The notes under the pieces: model-generated
What the model saw: the letters and a program-made list of their open reading frames with translations, nothing else
Database searches by the model: none
What the model was told of the DNA's origin: nothing
From: Cerasicoccus maritimus
GTDB lineage: Bacteria; Verrucomicrobiota; Verrucomicrobiia; Opitutales; Cerasicoccaceae
Length of the DNA stretch: 41,735 nucleotides
Assembly (NCBI GenBank): GCA_031296935.1
Contig: JAVDPD010000038.1
Location: 1 to 41,735, forward strand
Direction: 5' to 3'
Translations under genes and position numbers: made by a program
Part shown: positions 1 through 7,546 of the stretch, piece after piece
How the letters are laid out: each line of letters starts with the position of its first letter
How positions within the stretch are numbered: the first letter of the stretch is position 1

Positions 1-77
1 CACGATCTACTGTCACAAAATCCATCAAAACAGCAAATCAACTTCACCACAGCTAGGCCATCAAATCCGACAGGCTG

Positions 78-1613
78 TTAGGCGAGCTTCAATAGCTCGC
101 TGATCTCAGGAACATCCTTAATAATCTGCGACGGATCCGGGCCCACGCCGACGTAGCGGACGTTGAGGGGCGGGTGTGAGCCGCCGCGGCCTGCGATGTC
201 GAGCGTCGCCTTGGTGCAGAACGCTACGTAGCGCTGAGCGGCGGCGGGGAGGTCGGCAAAGCTGCGGACCGTGGAAATGTCTTCGGTCCAGCCTTCGAGC
301 TCTTCGTAGATCGGCGTCAACGTCTTGCGGTAGGAGTCCTCGCGCGGGACGCCCTTGACGACCTTGCCTTCGGGATCTTGATACGCCACGCAAACCTTCA
401 GCGTGCCACCATCCTTCTGGGTGAGGGCGTCGAGCTTGTTCATGACGAGGTCCTGGTAGCCGCCGTAGCGGAGGCAGTCGCCTTTTTCCACGGCGTCAAA
501 CCAGCCGACCATGCGTTGGCGGCCGGTGCTTACGCCGAATTCGATCTTCTTGAGAGCAACGGTCAGCGGTGCTTCGTCATCCATTTGGGTGAGGAAAATG
601 TGCGTGCCGACCTTGGTGTCGTAGGCCTTGCAGCAGCCGATAGTGTGGACGGGCTGCGCGGGGATGCCGGCGCTCTGGAAGAGTTCGGGCGTAAAGGTGT
701 GGGAGGCGGTGACGTTGGGCGAGAAGCCGGCGCGCTTGTCGAGCCAGTAGCTTTGGCCGAACTCGCCGACCAGGTATTTGCCCGCCTGTTGGTTGGCAAT
801 GACGAGCTCGCGCACGTCGGCAATGTTCTTCTCCAGCTCCTGCAGCGCGCCCATATATACTTCGATTACGCGGTCGACATTGAGGCCGTAATCGCCCTCG
901 CCGCGGAACTGCGTGAAGTCGAATTCGCTCGTCGGGAAAATGCCCGCTTCGATGCTTTCCTTGTTCGCGCGGGTCTCGGCGTTGGTCAGGGTGTCGAAGA
1001 AGCCGCTCCAGGACTCGGGGGAGACTTGGCAGACGTGGCGGATGACGTTCACCGCGCGCTCAAGGCGTTCGCGGAAGCGCTTAGCGATGTTTTCCGGCGC
1101 GTCGTGGATGTCGCCGTAGAAAATCTGCATCTGGCCAACTTCGTCCAGGTAGGCGGGGGTGATGCCGCGTCCGGTCGAGCCGCGCGCTTCGCCCTTGAGC
1201 ACGTTCACGCGGTAGTCTTCCCAGGCCAGGTCGAGCAGGCGGTGGGAGAGATCGCTGACCATCGTGCGCTGGTCAAAAACAAGGCGCTCCCAAAGCTTGT
1301 AACCCTTGGCCTCCAAAGGCTTAAGCTCCCACAGGGCCTTGCGGGGGTCGGCCACCACGCCGCTGCCAATTGCGAGCCAGCGGACGGAGCCGTCGACCAC
1401 GCCGGCGGGCAGGAGGTTGAGCTTGAGGCCGCCCGCGGTGTGCCCGCTGTTGGCGCCGCCATTGACCTTCATGACGATCCCCACGGAGTCATGATGCCCC
1501 GTCTGCTCCGTTATCTCGGCGATCACCTCGGGGATGAGCCGTCCCTTGCCTTCGTCCCCCATGCTGACGCCAACGTCGGCAATGAGGCGGCTGGAAAATG
1601 GAGTAAGGGCCAT
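78..1613 (-). CDS. purA: Adenylosuccinate synthetase (divergent, long form)
   Basis: Predicted to join IMP and aspartate using GTP to give adenylosuccinate, the first committed step to AMP, in the cytoplasm. The N-terminal GDEGKG loop (residues 19-24, with the catalytic Asp) is followed by GGANSGHT, the counterpart of the family's GGNNAGHT with its catalytic His. A GSTGRGITPAY segment matches the canonical TTGRGIGPAY, and EFGVSTGRQRMVGWFDAV matches the IMP/GTP-site region. The protein has 511 residues, against about 430 in typical PurA, and the usual EGAQG...LLDIDHGTYPYVTSSN block is strongly altered (EFGQSYWLDKRAG...). It is therefore a divergent member whose activity is likely but not certain. 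The gene stands alone, divergent from the next gene across about 150 bp. Confidence 0.88.
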   Translation of the reverse strand: MALTPFSSRLIADVGVSMGDEGKGRLIPEVIAEITEQTGHHDSVGIVMKVNGGANSGHTAGGLKLNLLPAGVVDGSVRWLAIGSGVVADPRKALWELKPLEAKGYKLWERLVFDQRTMVSDLSHRLLDLAWEDYRVNVLKGEARGSTGRGITPAYLDEVGQMQIFYGDIHDAPENIAKRFRERLERAVNVIRHVCQVSPESWSGFFDTLTNAETRANKESIEAGIFPTSEFDFTQFRGEGDYGLNVDRVIEVYMGALQELEKNIADVRELVIANQQAGKYLVGEFGQSYWLDKRAGFSPNVTASHTFTPELFQSAGIPAQPVHTIGCCKAYDTKVGTHIFLTQMDDEAPLTVALKKIEFGVSTGRQRMVGWFDAVEKGDCLRYGGYQDLVMNKLDALTQKDGGTLKVCVAYQDPEGKVVKGVPREDSYRKTLTPIYEELEGWTEDISTVRSFADLPAAAQRYVAFCTKATLDIAGRGGSHPPLNVRYVGVGPDPSQIIKDVPEISELLKLA

Positions 1614-1767
1614 GTCTTATGTGCGGTTTTTCGGGTTGGTTTCTGGTGCCCGATATTCGGGCAAAACGAAGCAGCCTAGGACTTCCCCAACACAATGCAA
1701 CCCAACGTTCCGCTGGATCGAGATTTTCCATCTTTACCTAATTGTCTCAGTGCGTGATGGTGAAGCC

Positions 1768-2547
1768 ATGCGCCATTACCGCTGTAATACCTGCCAGCAA
1801 ACCTGGGATCTGGAGGAGTCGACCGTGCAGGCGCACGGGGCGGGGTTGACGTGCCCGGCATGTCGTAGCCCGCTCGCGGAGGTGTCGGTAGTGCAGGCAA
1901 AAGCGGCTGCGGGGGCGGACGGCAATGCGGAGCTGGAGGGCACGTTTCTTGATTGGCTGGGTGAGCGGTTTCTGGGCGCGCCTAAGGTGGAGGATCCGTG
2001 GGCCAGTGGGGCGCGCTTTGTGTTCTGGTGCCTGGTCGCGTGGGTGAGCATACCGTTTTTCCGGTTGCCGCTACGGCTGCTCGACGACTACCATTTCTGG
2101 ATCAACCGCGTGAACCTGATTTTCCACGAGGCGGGGCACATGATCTTTGGCGTGTTTGGGAACGAGCTGCTAATGTTCCTCGGCGGCGGCTTGGGGCAAC
2201 TGCTCATGCCGCTGATGATTGGCGCGGCGTTCTTCTTTAAAAACCGCGACTGCTACGCGGCGGGCCTCGGCCTGTGGTGGGCGGGGCAAAGCCTCGTCGA
2301 CACGTCGATCTATATTAATGACGCCCGCGCGCTCGACTTGACTCTGATCGGCGGACACTCGGGCCGCGAAGTCGACGGTCACGACTGGAACAACATCCTG
2401 ACGATCCTCGATTGCCTGGACCAGGATATCTACATTGCGCGCACGGTGCTGCTGACCGGGCGGATCATCATGTTCGGTGGGCTGCTGTGGATGCTTGTCG
2501 TGATTGCGCGCGGGGTGACCCTGTCCGTAACGGCGCGCAAGGGCTAG
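1768..2547 (+). CDS. Zinc-ribbon membrane protein with HEAGH metalloprotease motif
   Basis: A 259-residue protein of unknown specific function. It opens with a CxxC...CxxC zinc ribbon (Cys6, Cys9, Cys29, Cys32), then a linker and several hydrophobic segments (about 84-104, 125-158, 162-175 and 228-248). HEAGH at 120-124 fits the HExxH zinc site of membrane proteases of the M50/site-2 type, and a later conserved-looking GHDWNNIL (204-211) could supply further ligands. The start at 1768 was chosen because the zinc ribbon begins immediately there; the upstream in-frame extension reads into the purA promoter region and looks non-coding. The gene is convergent with the next one, with 4 bp between stops. 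A membrane-embedded peptidase is an inference; the fold could have lost activity. Confidence 0.75.
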   Translation: MRHYRCNTCQQTWDLEESTVQAHGAGLTCPACRSPLAEVSVVQAKAAAGADGNAELEGTFLDWLGERFLGAPKVEDPWASGARFVFWCLVAWVSIPFFRLPLRLLDDYHFWINRVNLIFHEAGHMIFGVFGNELLMFLGGGLGQLLMPLMIGAAFFFKNRDCYAAGLGLWWAGQSLVDTSIYINDARALDLTLIGGHSGREVDGHDWNNILTILDCLDQDIYIARTVLLTGRIIMFGGLLWMLVVIARGVTLSVTARKG

Positions 2548-2551
2548 GCTT

Positions 2552-2827
2552 CTAGAGGGGCGGTGACCCGGGGTGATAATGGCGCGGCCCTTGCCTGCGC
2601 TGCGGACGGCGCACGAAGTAGTAAATTAGCGCGCCAATCCAGTTGGTTAAGACGATGACGAGCACCCAGATGATCTTGTCGTTGCCCTCGGAGGCTTCGT
2701 TTTGGAGGCAGTCGACAAGCATCCAAATCCAGAACGCCAATGCCGCCAGCGAGAATATCACGCTCGCGGCCATGATCATAAACCAGAGGATCATGAATCC
2801 TCCTGCGGCAGGTCCGGCTACTTCCAT
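2552..2827 (-). CDS. Small membrane protein, PLDc_N-like
   Basis: A 91-residue protein with two hydrophobic segments. The second has the pattern W.LVIVLTNWIGALIYYFVRR, typical of the phospholipase D-nuclease N-terminal (PLDc_N) family of small two-helix membrane proteins. The first includes FWIWMLVDCLQNE, also a family hallmark. The start may be the Met at residue 12 rather than residue 1. A basic, proline-rich tail follows the last helix. Function unknown; such proteins are usually single genes with no catalytic part. Confidence 0.65.
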   Translation of the reverse strand: MEVAGPAAGGFMILWFMIMAASVIFSLAALAFWIWMLVDCLQNEASEGNDKIIWVLVIVLTNWIGALIYYFVRRPQRRQGPRHYHPGSPPL

Positions 2828-2937
2828 AAACTTATTTCAATTGGGTTGTCTTAAAATAAGATTGGAAACGTCTTTCATGCTGGCAATGGAAAAGTGTCCG
2901 CTGTTTGCGGCTCACTACCCACAGTGGTTAACGCTGA

Positions 2938-3792
2938 TCATCCTAACGTCAGCACGCTCACTTCCGGGCGGCAGTTGAAGCGCAGGCCGTGGAGGTTACC
3001 GATGCCGCGCGTGATGTGGAGGTGACGTCCGTCCCAATGGTGGAGGCCTTCGGCGAAGTGCTTGTCTTTGACGGGGAGGAACGGGCGGACGCCGAAGAAG
3101 GGAATGATCAACTGGCCGCCGTGGGTGTGCCCGCACAGGGTGAGGTCCCACTGGTAGGGCTGGAGCAGCGTTTTGGTGTCGGGGTTGTGGCTGAGGACGA
3201 TGACCGGGGGCGTTGCGGTGGCCGCTGACTCGGCGGGCGCGAGGACGGTTTCTGGTTTTGCATCGCCGGACCACAGGTCGCCAAGGCCGGCGATGGTCAG
3301 TGTTTGCCCGTCGATTGCGATGTCGCGCTTTTCATTAAAGAGAAAGTCGACGCCGGCGTCGGTGAGCATTTGCTGGACGCGGCCAAAGTGCGAATAGCCT
3401 AGCGTGCCGCCCGCCCACTTGCCGCCGTCGTGGTTGCCAATGCAGGCATAGGTGGGCATTGCCGCGCTGAGCTTGCGCAGGATGGCGGCGTAGCGCGTGG
3501 GATCGTCCAGGCTCCAGGTGATGAAGTCGCCGGTGAGGCAAGCGAGCTGCGCGTTTTGCTCCAGCGCGAGGTCGATCGCTCGCTCAATGTAATCGAGGCT
3601 GACTACATCGGAGGCATGCAAATCGGACAAATGTAGCAGCCGGATCGGTTGGCGCAGTTTGCCCAGCGGGACGCGCCGCTGCGTGACCTCAAGCCAATGC
3701 GGCTCAAGGTAATGCATGTAGCTGAGGCCCGCAAGGCCCGCAAACGGGGCCCCCAGCAGGGTGGCGAGGAAGGCTTTTCGGGTCAGGCGCAT
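2938..3792 (-). CDS. Membrane-anchored metallophosphoesterase (YaeI-like)
   Basis: Calcineurin-like metallophosphoesterase of 284 residues. All metal-site motifs are visible: SDLHASD (56-62), TGDF (87-90), GNHDGG (119-124), LSHNPD (200-205) and GHTHGG (221-226). The N-terminus (MRLTRKAFLATLLG..., hydrophobic to about residue 25) is a signal or anchor, so the enzyme acts outside the cytoplasmic membrane. Architecture and length match the YaeI/YkuE group, whose characterised members hydrolyse phosphodiester bonds or remove UDP from lipids. The exact substrate cannot be read. The gene lies downstream of the ClpX-like gene on the same strand with a 21-bp gap, so the two may be co-transcribed. Confidence 0.85.
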   Translation of the reverse strand: MRLTRKAFLATLLGAPFAGLAGLSYMHYLEPHWLEVTQRRVPLGKLRQPIRLLHLSDLHASDVVSLDYIERAIDLALEQNAQLACLTGDFITWSLDDPTRYAAILRKLSAAMPTYACIGNHDGGKWAGGTLGYSHFGRVQQMLTDAGVDFLFNEKRDIAIDGQTLTIAGLGDLWSGDAKPETVLAPAESAATATPPVIVLSHNPDTKTLLQPYQWDLTLCGHTHGGQLIIPFFGVRPFLPVKDKHFAEGLHHWDGRHLHITRGIGNLHGLRFNCRPEVSVLTLG

Positions 3793-3813
3793 GGGGACGG
3801 CGGTGGCTTGGCG

Positions 3814-5469
3814 TCAGTCTTTGGATTCTTCCGCGTCGATGACGGGCTCGTCGGCTTCGGGCGCGGGCGTGGACTCTTCCACGTGCTTGAAGCTTTGGAC
3901 GACCCACTGGGAAAGCTCCTTGTCGGGATTTTCCGCGGCGGCGAGGTTGATTTCGAATGTCGTCTGCCCGGTGTTGCGGGCCACGATGTTGAGGCCGTGT
4001 GGGAAGTCCTTGAAGCGCTCGTCGCAGATGGTGCGCAGGGTGCGGTCGGCTTCGGTGGCGGCCTCGATGAGGTGGTCCGCCGCTTCGTCGGTGAAGGTGA
4101 GCTTGAAGCTGTTTTCGCTCTCGAAGGCCTTGGTGAAGGCGTCGAGTTCCTCTTCCCACACGCCGCGCATGAGGTGCTTGTGATCGACAATGAGCTTGGT
4201 CAGCGCGTCCTCGGGGTTGGCGATCATATCGGTCGTTACCTCGAAGGATTTGATCGCGGTGGAGGGCAGCTCGAACTTGTAGTTGCGGAAAATGCGCTCG
4301 AGGACGGTCATCAGGCCGCGGGCGCCGGTCTTCTCCTCGAAGGCCTGGCTGGCGATCTCGATGATGGCCTCGGGCGTGATCTTGAAGTCGATCTCGTAGC
4401 CCTGGAAGTCGCGGCGGTATTGTTTGAGCAGGGAGCCCTCGGAGCTGGTCAGGATCGCGGCGAGGTCGTCTGGCTGAAGGCTTTCGCAAGCCACGCGGAC
4501 CGGGATGCGGCCAATGAACTCCGGCTCGAAACCGTAGTCGATAAAGTCGCGGGTCGCGGCTTTCTTAAGATACTGGAAGGGGTCTTCGCGGGCGGAGTCA
4601 GAGCGGCTCGCGCCGAAGCCAATGGACGACTGGTCGACGCGCTTCTGGATCGTCTCACCGAGCTTGTCGAAGGCGCCGCTAACAATGAAGAGGATGTGAC
4701 GCGTATTGATGGTACGCTTGTTGGGCTTTTTGCCGCGCTGGCCACCGGTCATCATGGCCTGCATCTGGCCCATGAGGTCGTTGGGGGAGAAGAGGTTGAC
4801 CTCGGTGTCCTCCATGAGCTTGAGCAGGTTGATCTGCACGCCGCGGCCGGAGACGTCCTTGCCACCGGCCATGTTGCCGGAGGAGGCGATTTTATCGATT
4901 TCGTCGATGTAAATGATGCCGTATTGGGCGAGCTCCACGTTGCCATTGGCGGCCTTTACGAGGTCGCGGACAAGGTCTTCCACGTCGGAGCCGACGTAAC
5001 CGGTTTCCGAAAATTTTGTGGCGTCGGCTTTGACAAAGGGCACCCCAATATAACGCGCGATGTTGCGCATGAGGTAGGTTTTGCCGACGCCGGTCGGGCC
5101 GAGGAGCAGGATGTTTTGCTTGGCGTAATCTTGCTGGAGCAGGCGCTCATTTTCGAGGCACTGGCGGATGTGGTTGTAGTGGTCGCAAATGGCGACGGAG
5201 AGCACCTTTTTGGCGTCAAACTGCTTGATGACGTAGCGGTTCAAGTGGTCGCGGATATCCTTGGGCTTGAGATTAAAATCCCTTATACGACGCAGGGTTT
5301 CGGCGTCTTCGGCCTCCTGATCGATCTCGCCTTGCGGCTCTTCTTCATCGGGCGCGGCGCCCATGCTGCCCATAGGGTGCATGCCCATGATTTTACTGCC
5401 TGGCGGCATCATATTCTGAAGCTTCTTTTGGATTTCTTCGAGGATGTTGCCGTCGTCTTTATCACTCAT
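3814..5469 (-). CDS. ClpX-like AAA+ unfoldase lacking the zinc-binding domain
   Basis: 551-residue AAA+ protein of the ClpX family. Walker A GPTGVGKT (124-131), pore loop GYVG (157-160), Walker B IIYIDE (185-190), the box II EFIGR element (317-321) and a C-terminal GARGL sensor-2 segment are all present. IGF at 283-285, in the context SSIGFGAS, corresponds to the loop by which ClpX docks on ClpP. The usual N-terminal four-cysteine zinc domain that recruits adaptors is absent, replaced by a Met- and acid-rich stretch (about 1-58). The protein is about 130 residues longer than E. coli ClpX and ends in an acidic tail. It probably unfolds substrates for ClpP, perhaps a different set from canonical ClpX; no clpP is in the window. 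Confidence 0.85.
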   Translation of the reverse strand: MSDKDDGNILEEIQKKLQNMMPPGSKIMGMHPMGSMGAAPDEEEPQGEIDQEAEDAETLRRIRDFNLKPKDIRDHLNRYVIKQFDAKKVLSVAICDHYNHIRQCLENERLLQQDYAKQNILLLGPTGVGKTYLMRNIARYIGVPFVKADATKFSETGYVGSDVEDLVRDLVKAANGNVELAQYGIIYIDEIDKIASSGNMAGGKDVSGRGVQINLLKLMEDTEVNLFSPNDLMGQMQAMMTGGQRGKKPNKRTINTRHILFIVSGAFDKLGETIQKRVDQSSIGFGASRSDSAREDPFQYLKKAATRDFIDYGFEPEFIGRIPVRVACESLQPDDLAAILTSSEGSLLKQYRRDFQGYEIDFKITPEAIIEIASQAFEEKTGARGLMTVLERIFRNYKFELPSTAIKSFEVTTDMIANPEDALTKLIVDHKHLMRGVWEEELDAFTKAFESENSFKLTFTDEAADHLIEAATEADRTLRTICDERFKDFPHGLNIVARNTGQTTFEINLAAAENPDKELSQWVVQSFKHVEESTPAPEADEPVIDAEESKD

Positions 5470-5567
5470 GATTTGCGTAAATTAAGGTGGGTTATGTTGG
5501 GTTGTGCGGCGTGGTAGCGCCTGTAAAAAATTTCCTAACTAATAGATGATGAGGGACTAAATAATGT

Positions 5568-5596
5568 TTGACACTCTAAGGACGATGCAAGACTAT
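5568..5596 (+). promoter_or_regulatory. Candidate promoter of the HU/IHF gene
   Basis: TTGACA (5568-5573) is a perfect -35 box, followed after 17 bp by GACTAT (5591-5596), a weak -10 that matches TATAAT at only three positions. It lies about 55 bp upstream of the HU/IHF start, in the divergent gap with the ClpX-like gene. Confidence 0.35.
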
Positions 5597-5649
5597 CACT
5601 CTCACCAGTCCACCGCGTTGCGTCAATTACATCTCTTCCTTTCCTAGTT

Positions 5650-5979
5650 ATGTCCGGGAACCTCACCAAACGGGATATCGTCCTACAAATCTACGAAAAA
5701 ACCAATTTTCCGCAAAAGGAGGTTCGGGAGACAGTCCAGTTGACGCTCGACGCCATTGCGGACGCGCTCGCCCAAGGGCGCAATGTCGAGTTACGTAATT
5801 TCGGCGTATTCGAGGTCCAACTGCGCAAAAGCCGCATTGGCCGTAACCCGAATCGTCCGGAGAAAGACGTCGTCATCCCCAAGCGCGCCGTGATTAAATT
5901 TAAGGCGGGCAAGGAGCTGAAGGCGCACTTGAAAGATCTAGATTTGTCCAAACTAGACGCTGAAGACACCGCCGAGTAG
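5650..5979 (+). CDS. HU/IHF-family nucleoid protein
   Basis: Small DNA-bending protein of the HU/IHF family, 109 residues. It starts TKRDIVLQIYEKTNFPQKEVRETVQ (helical dimerisation part), then has the family core NVELRNFGVFEV and the DNA-arm segment RIGRNPNRPEKDVVIPKRAVIKFKAGKELK, including the RNP turn whose proline intercalates into DNA. An acidic C-terminal extension of about 15 residues (DLDLSKLDAEDTAE) makes it longer than the usual 90-95. The GRNP rather than GRNPQTG sequence leans toward IHF/HU-like proteins of this phylum; which of the two it acts as cannot be told. It is divergent from the ClpX-like gene. Confidence 0.9.
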   Translation: MSGNLTKRDIVLQIYEKTNFPQKEVRETVQLTLDAIADALAQGRNVELRNFGVFEVQLRKSRIGRNPNRPEKDVVIPKRAVIKFKAGKELKAHLKDLDLSKLDAEDTAE

Positions 5980-6010
5980 GCTAGGTTCGCTTTTTTTAGG
6001 CGCAGTTTTT

Positions 6011-6160
6011 AACTACGAATGGCGCAGATGTGCGCAGATTGTAGGTTGATGTTTTTTAAGTATGAGTGGGCGCAATTGCCTCAATGTTTCTCTTACTGAA
6101 TGTCATCCACGCCCTTGGCACACGCAAATATCTGCGTCGATCTGCGATATTCGTAGTTTC
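6011..6160. repeat. Intergenic imperfect inverted repeat
   Basis: The left arm (6011-6040) begins AACTACGAAT and contains two CGCAGAT units. The right arm (about 6125-6160) is its reverse complement with a few changes, ending in ATTCGTAGTTT and containing two ATCTGCG units. Arms of about 30-35 bases are separated by about 85 bp. It fills most of the gap between the HU gene and the end of parA. It may be a dispersed intergenic repeat, or it may act as a terminator between the converging transcripts. Confidence 0.6.
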
Positions 6161-6183
6161 CTAATTGTGGGAGTTACCGGCGT

Positions 6184-6972
6184 TTACCCGGCCTTTTCCA
6201 GATCGAAGCGCGTGATGACCTCCTTGGCGAACTTGCCGTAGGCAAAGGCGCCGGGGTTCAGGCGGGCGTATTCGAAGATGGATTTGCCGAAGCTGGGTGC
6301 CTCGGAGAGTCGGACCGTGCGCGGAATAACCGTCTTGAAGAGGAGGTCGGGGCGGTAGTTGCGGACTTCGTCCACGATTTCCTTGGAAAGCTTGGTGCGG
6401 GAGTCATACATCGTCATCAGGATGCCGCCGACTTCGAGGTCGGGGTTGACTTCGGCTTCGCGGAGCTGTTCGACCACGCTGAGGATCTGGCCAAGGCCTT
6501 CGAGCGCGAGGTATTCGCACTGCAGGGCGACGAGCAGGTAGTCCGCCGCGGTGAGGCTGTTCATGGAGATCATGCCGAGGGCAGGGGGGCAGTCCAAGAC
6601 GATGGCCGAGAACTGGCCGCTGGCCTTAACGGGCTCCAGCACGTTCTTGAGCTGCATCAGGTAGTCTTCCTTCTGGCCGAGCTCGACTTCGATCGCGGAC
6701 AGGTCGACTTCGGACGGGATGATCCACAAATTCTTTTCGCGGGTGGGCTGAACCTTGTCCATAGCTTCGCCTTCGCCGTGGAGGGCGTCGTAGAGGCTGC
6801 CGCCGGGCTCCTTCTCAAAACCGAGGCCGCTGGTGGCGTTGGCTTGGGCGTCGAGGTCGATGAGTAGCGTCGGCACCTTGCGGCGGGCCAAGCCCACAGC
6901 GAGGTTGATAGCAGTCGTGGTTTTACCCACTCCGCCTTTTTGGTTGGCAATAGAGAAGACCTTGGTCGGCAT
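6184..6972 (-). CDS. parA: ParA/Soj-type partition ATPase
   Basis: Deviant Walker-A ATPase of 262 residues that drives chromosome or cargo segregation in the cytoplasm. KGGVGKT (12-18) with the signature lysine, IDLDAQANAT (about 39-48) and DCPPALG (switch region) are intact. RTVRLSEAPSFGKSI near the C-terminus is the conserved Soj/ParA block. Length and motifs match chromosomal ParA. The expected parB is not downstream: the next gene is HU, on the opposite strand. So either parB lies elsewhere or this protein serves another positioning system. Confidence 0.9.
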   Translation of the reverse strand: MPTKVFSIANQKGGVGKTTTAINLAVGLARRKVPTLLIDLDAQANATSGLGFEKEPGGSLYDALHGEGEAMDKVQPTREKNLWIIPSEVDLSAIEVELGQKEDYLMQLKNVLEPVKASGQFSAIVLDCPPALGMISMNSLTAADYLLVALQCEYLALEGLGQILSVVEQLREAEVNPDLEVGGILMTMYDSRTKLSKEIVDEVRNYRPDLLFKTVIPRTVRLSEAPSFGKSIFEYARLNPGAFAYGKFAKEVITRFDLEKAG

Positions 6973-7092
6973 GCGGGTGGGTTTAGAGAAATATGCCCTT
7001 CGGCGGAAGGAGAAAAAGCAGTCCGGCAGAAAAAACGCAAAAAGCGCTTGAAAGCTGCGGGAAATTTCATTGGGTTGTCCGCTTCAACCGAT

Positions 7093-7166
7093 GGTGCGGT
7101 AGCCAAGTGGTAAGGCCCGGGTCTGCAAAACCTGTATCGGCGGTTCGATTCCGCCCCGCACCTCCA
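7093..7166 (+). tRNA. tRNA-Cys (GCA), CCA encoded
   Basis: The acceptor arm GGTGCGG (7093-7099) pairs with CCGCACC (7156-7162), followed by discriminator T and CCA. U73 is the classic tRNA-Cys identity base. The anticodon loop CTGCAAA, on the stem CGGGT/ACCTG, reads GCA. The T arm GGCGG-TTCGATT-CCGCC is perfect. Confidence 0.95.
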
Positions 7167-7177
7167 TCCCCGCCAAT

Positions 7178-7200
7178 CCGCATAGAAGTGCGGTTTTTTT
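7178..7200 (+). terminator. Rho-independent terminator after tRNA-Cys
   Basis: CCGCA (7178-7182), loop TAGAAG, TGCGG (7189-7193), then seven T. It lies 11 bp after the tRNA CCA. Confidence 0.8.
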
Positions 7201-7546
7201 GTTTCTGGGACCTTGGAAATTGAAAAGTGAGAATGAAGCTATAGGGTTTTCTCAAGAAAAACAAGGTGCTCAAACAGTAGCTTGATGCTTCGTGACGGAA
7301 GCTTTCATTTAACTGATTTGCGGCTTCGTATTCTGGCAAAGAAGGGCCAGAGGCTTGGTTAGTCTTACATTTTGAATATACTGGCCAGCGCCGGATCAAA
7401 ATCGAGCTTCGGCAGGAGATGCGGTGATTGGCGATCTGTGTGTCAAACATGCGAAAAACACCCTTGACTAAGCGCCATCATAGAAACCTTGGCCCTTGTG
7501 GAAATTTTGTCTTTCAATTTTCTCCCAACCCCCTTGCTTAGAAGGC
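7201..7546. other. Gap with no recognisable gene
   Basis: Between the tRNA-Cys terminator and galactokinase there is no convincing gene. An open frame on the minus strand runs through the tRNA antisense, giving the familiar artefact peptide ending ...GLTTWLPHH. It should not be annotated. Confidence 0.5.

Noticed and set aside
378..1679. Long plus-strand open frame opposite purA (433 codons)
   Set aside because: It is the antisense of a clearly conserved enzyme; composition is Val/Ala/Leu-rich without any domain.
3649..5517. 622-codon plus-strand open frame opposite the ClpX-like gene
   Set aside because: The minus-strand protein has all ClpX motifs; the antisense frame is a codon-bias shadow.
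7067..7450. Minus-strand frame ending ...GRNRTADTGFADPGLTTWLPHH
   Set aside because: The end is the antisense of tRNA-Cys, a common false protein; no support for the rest.
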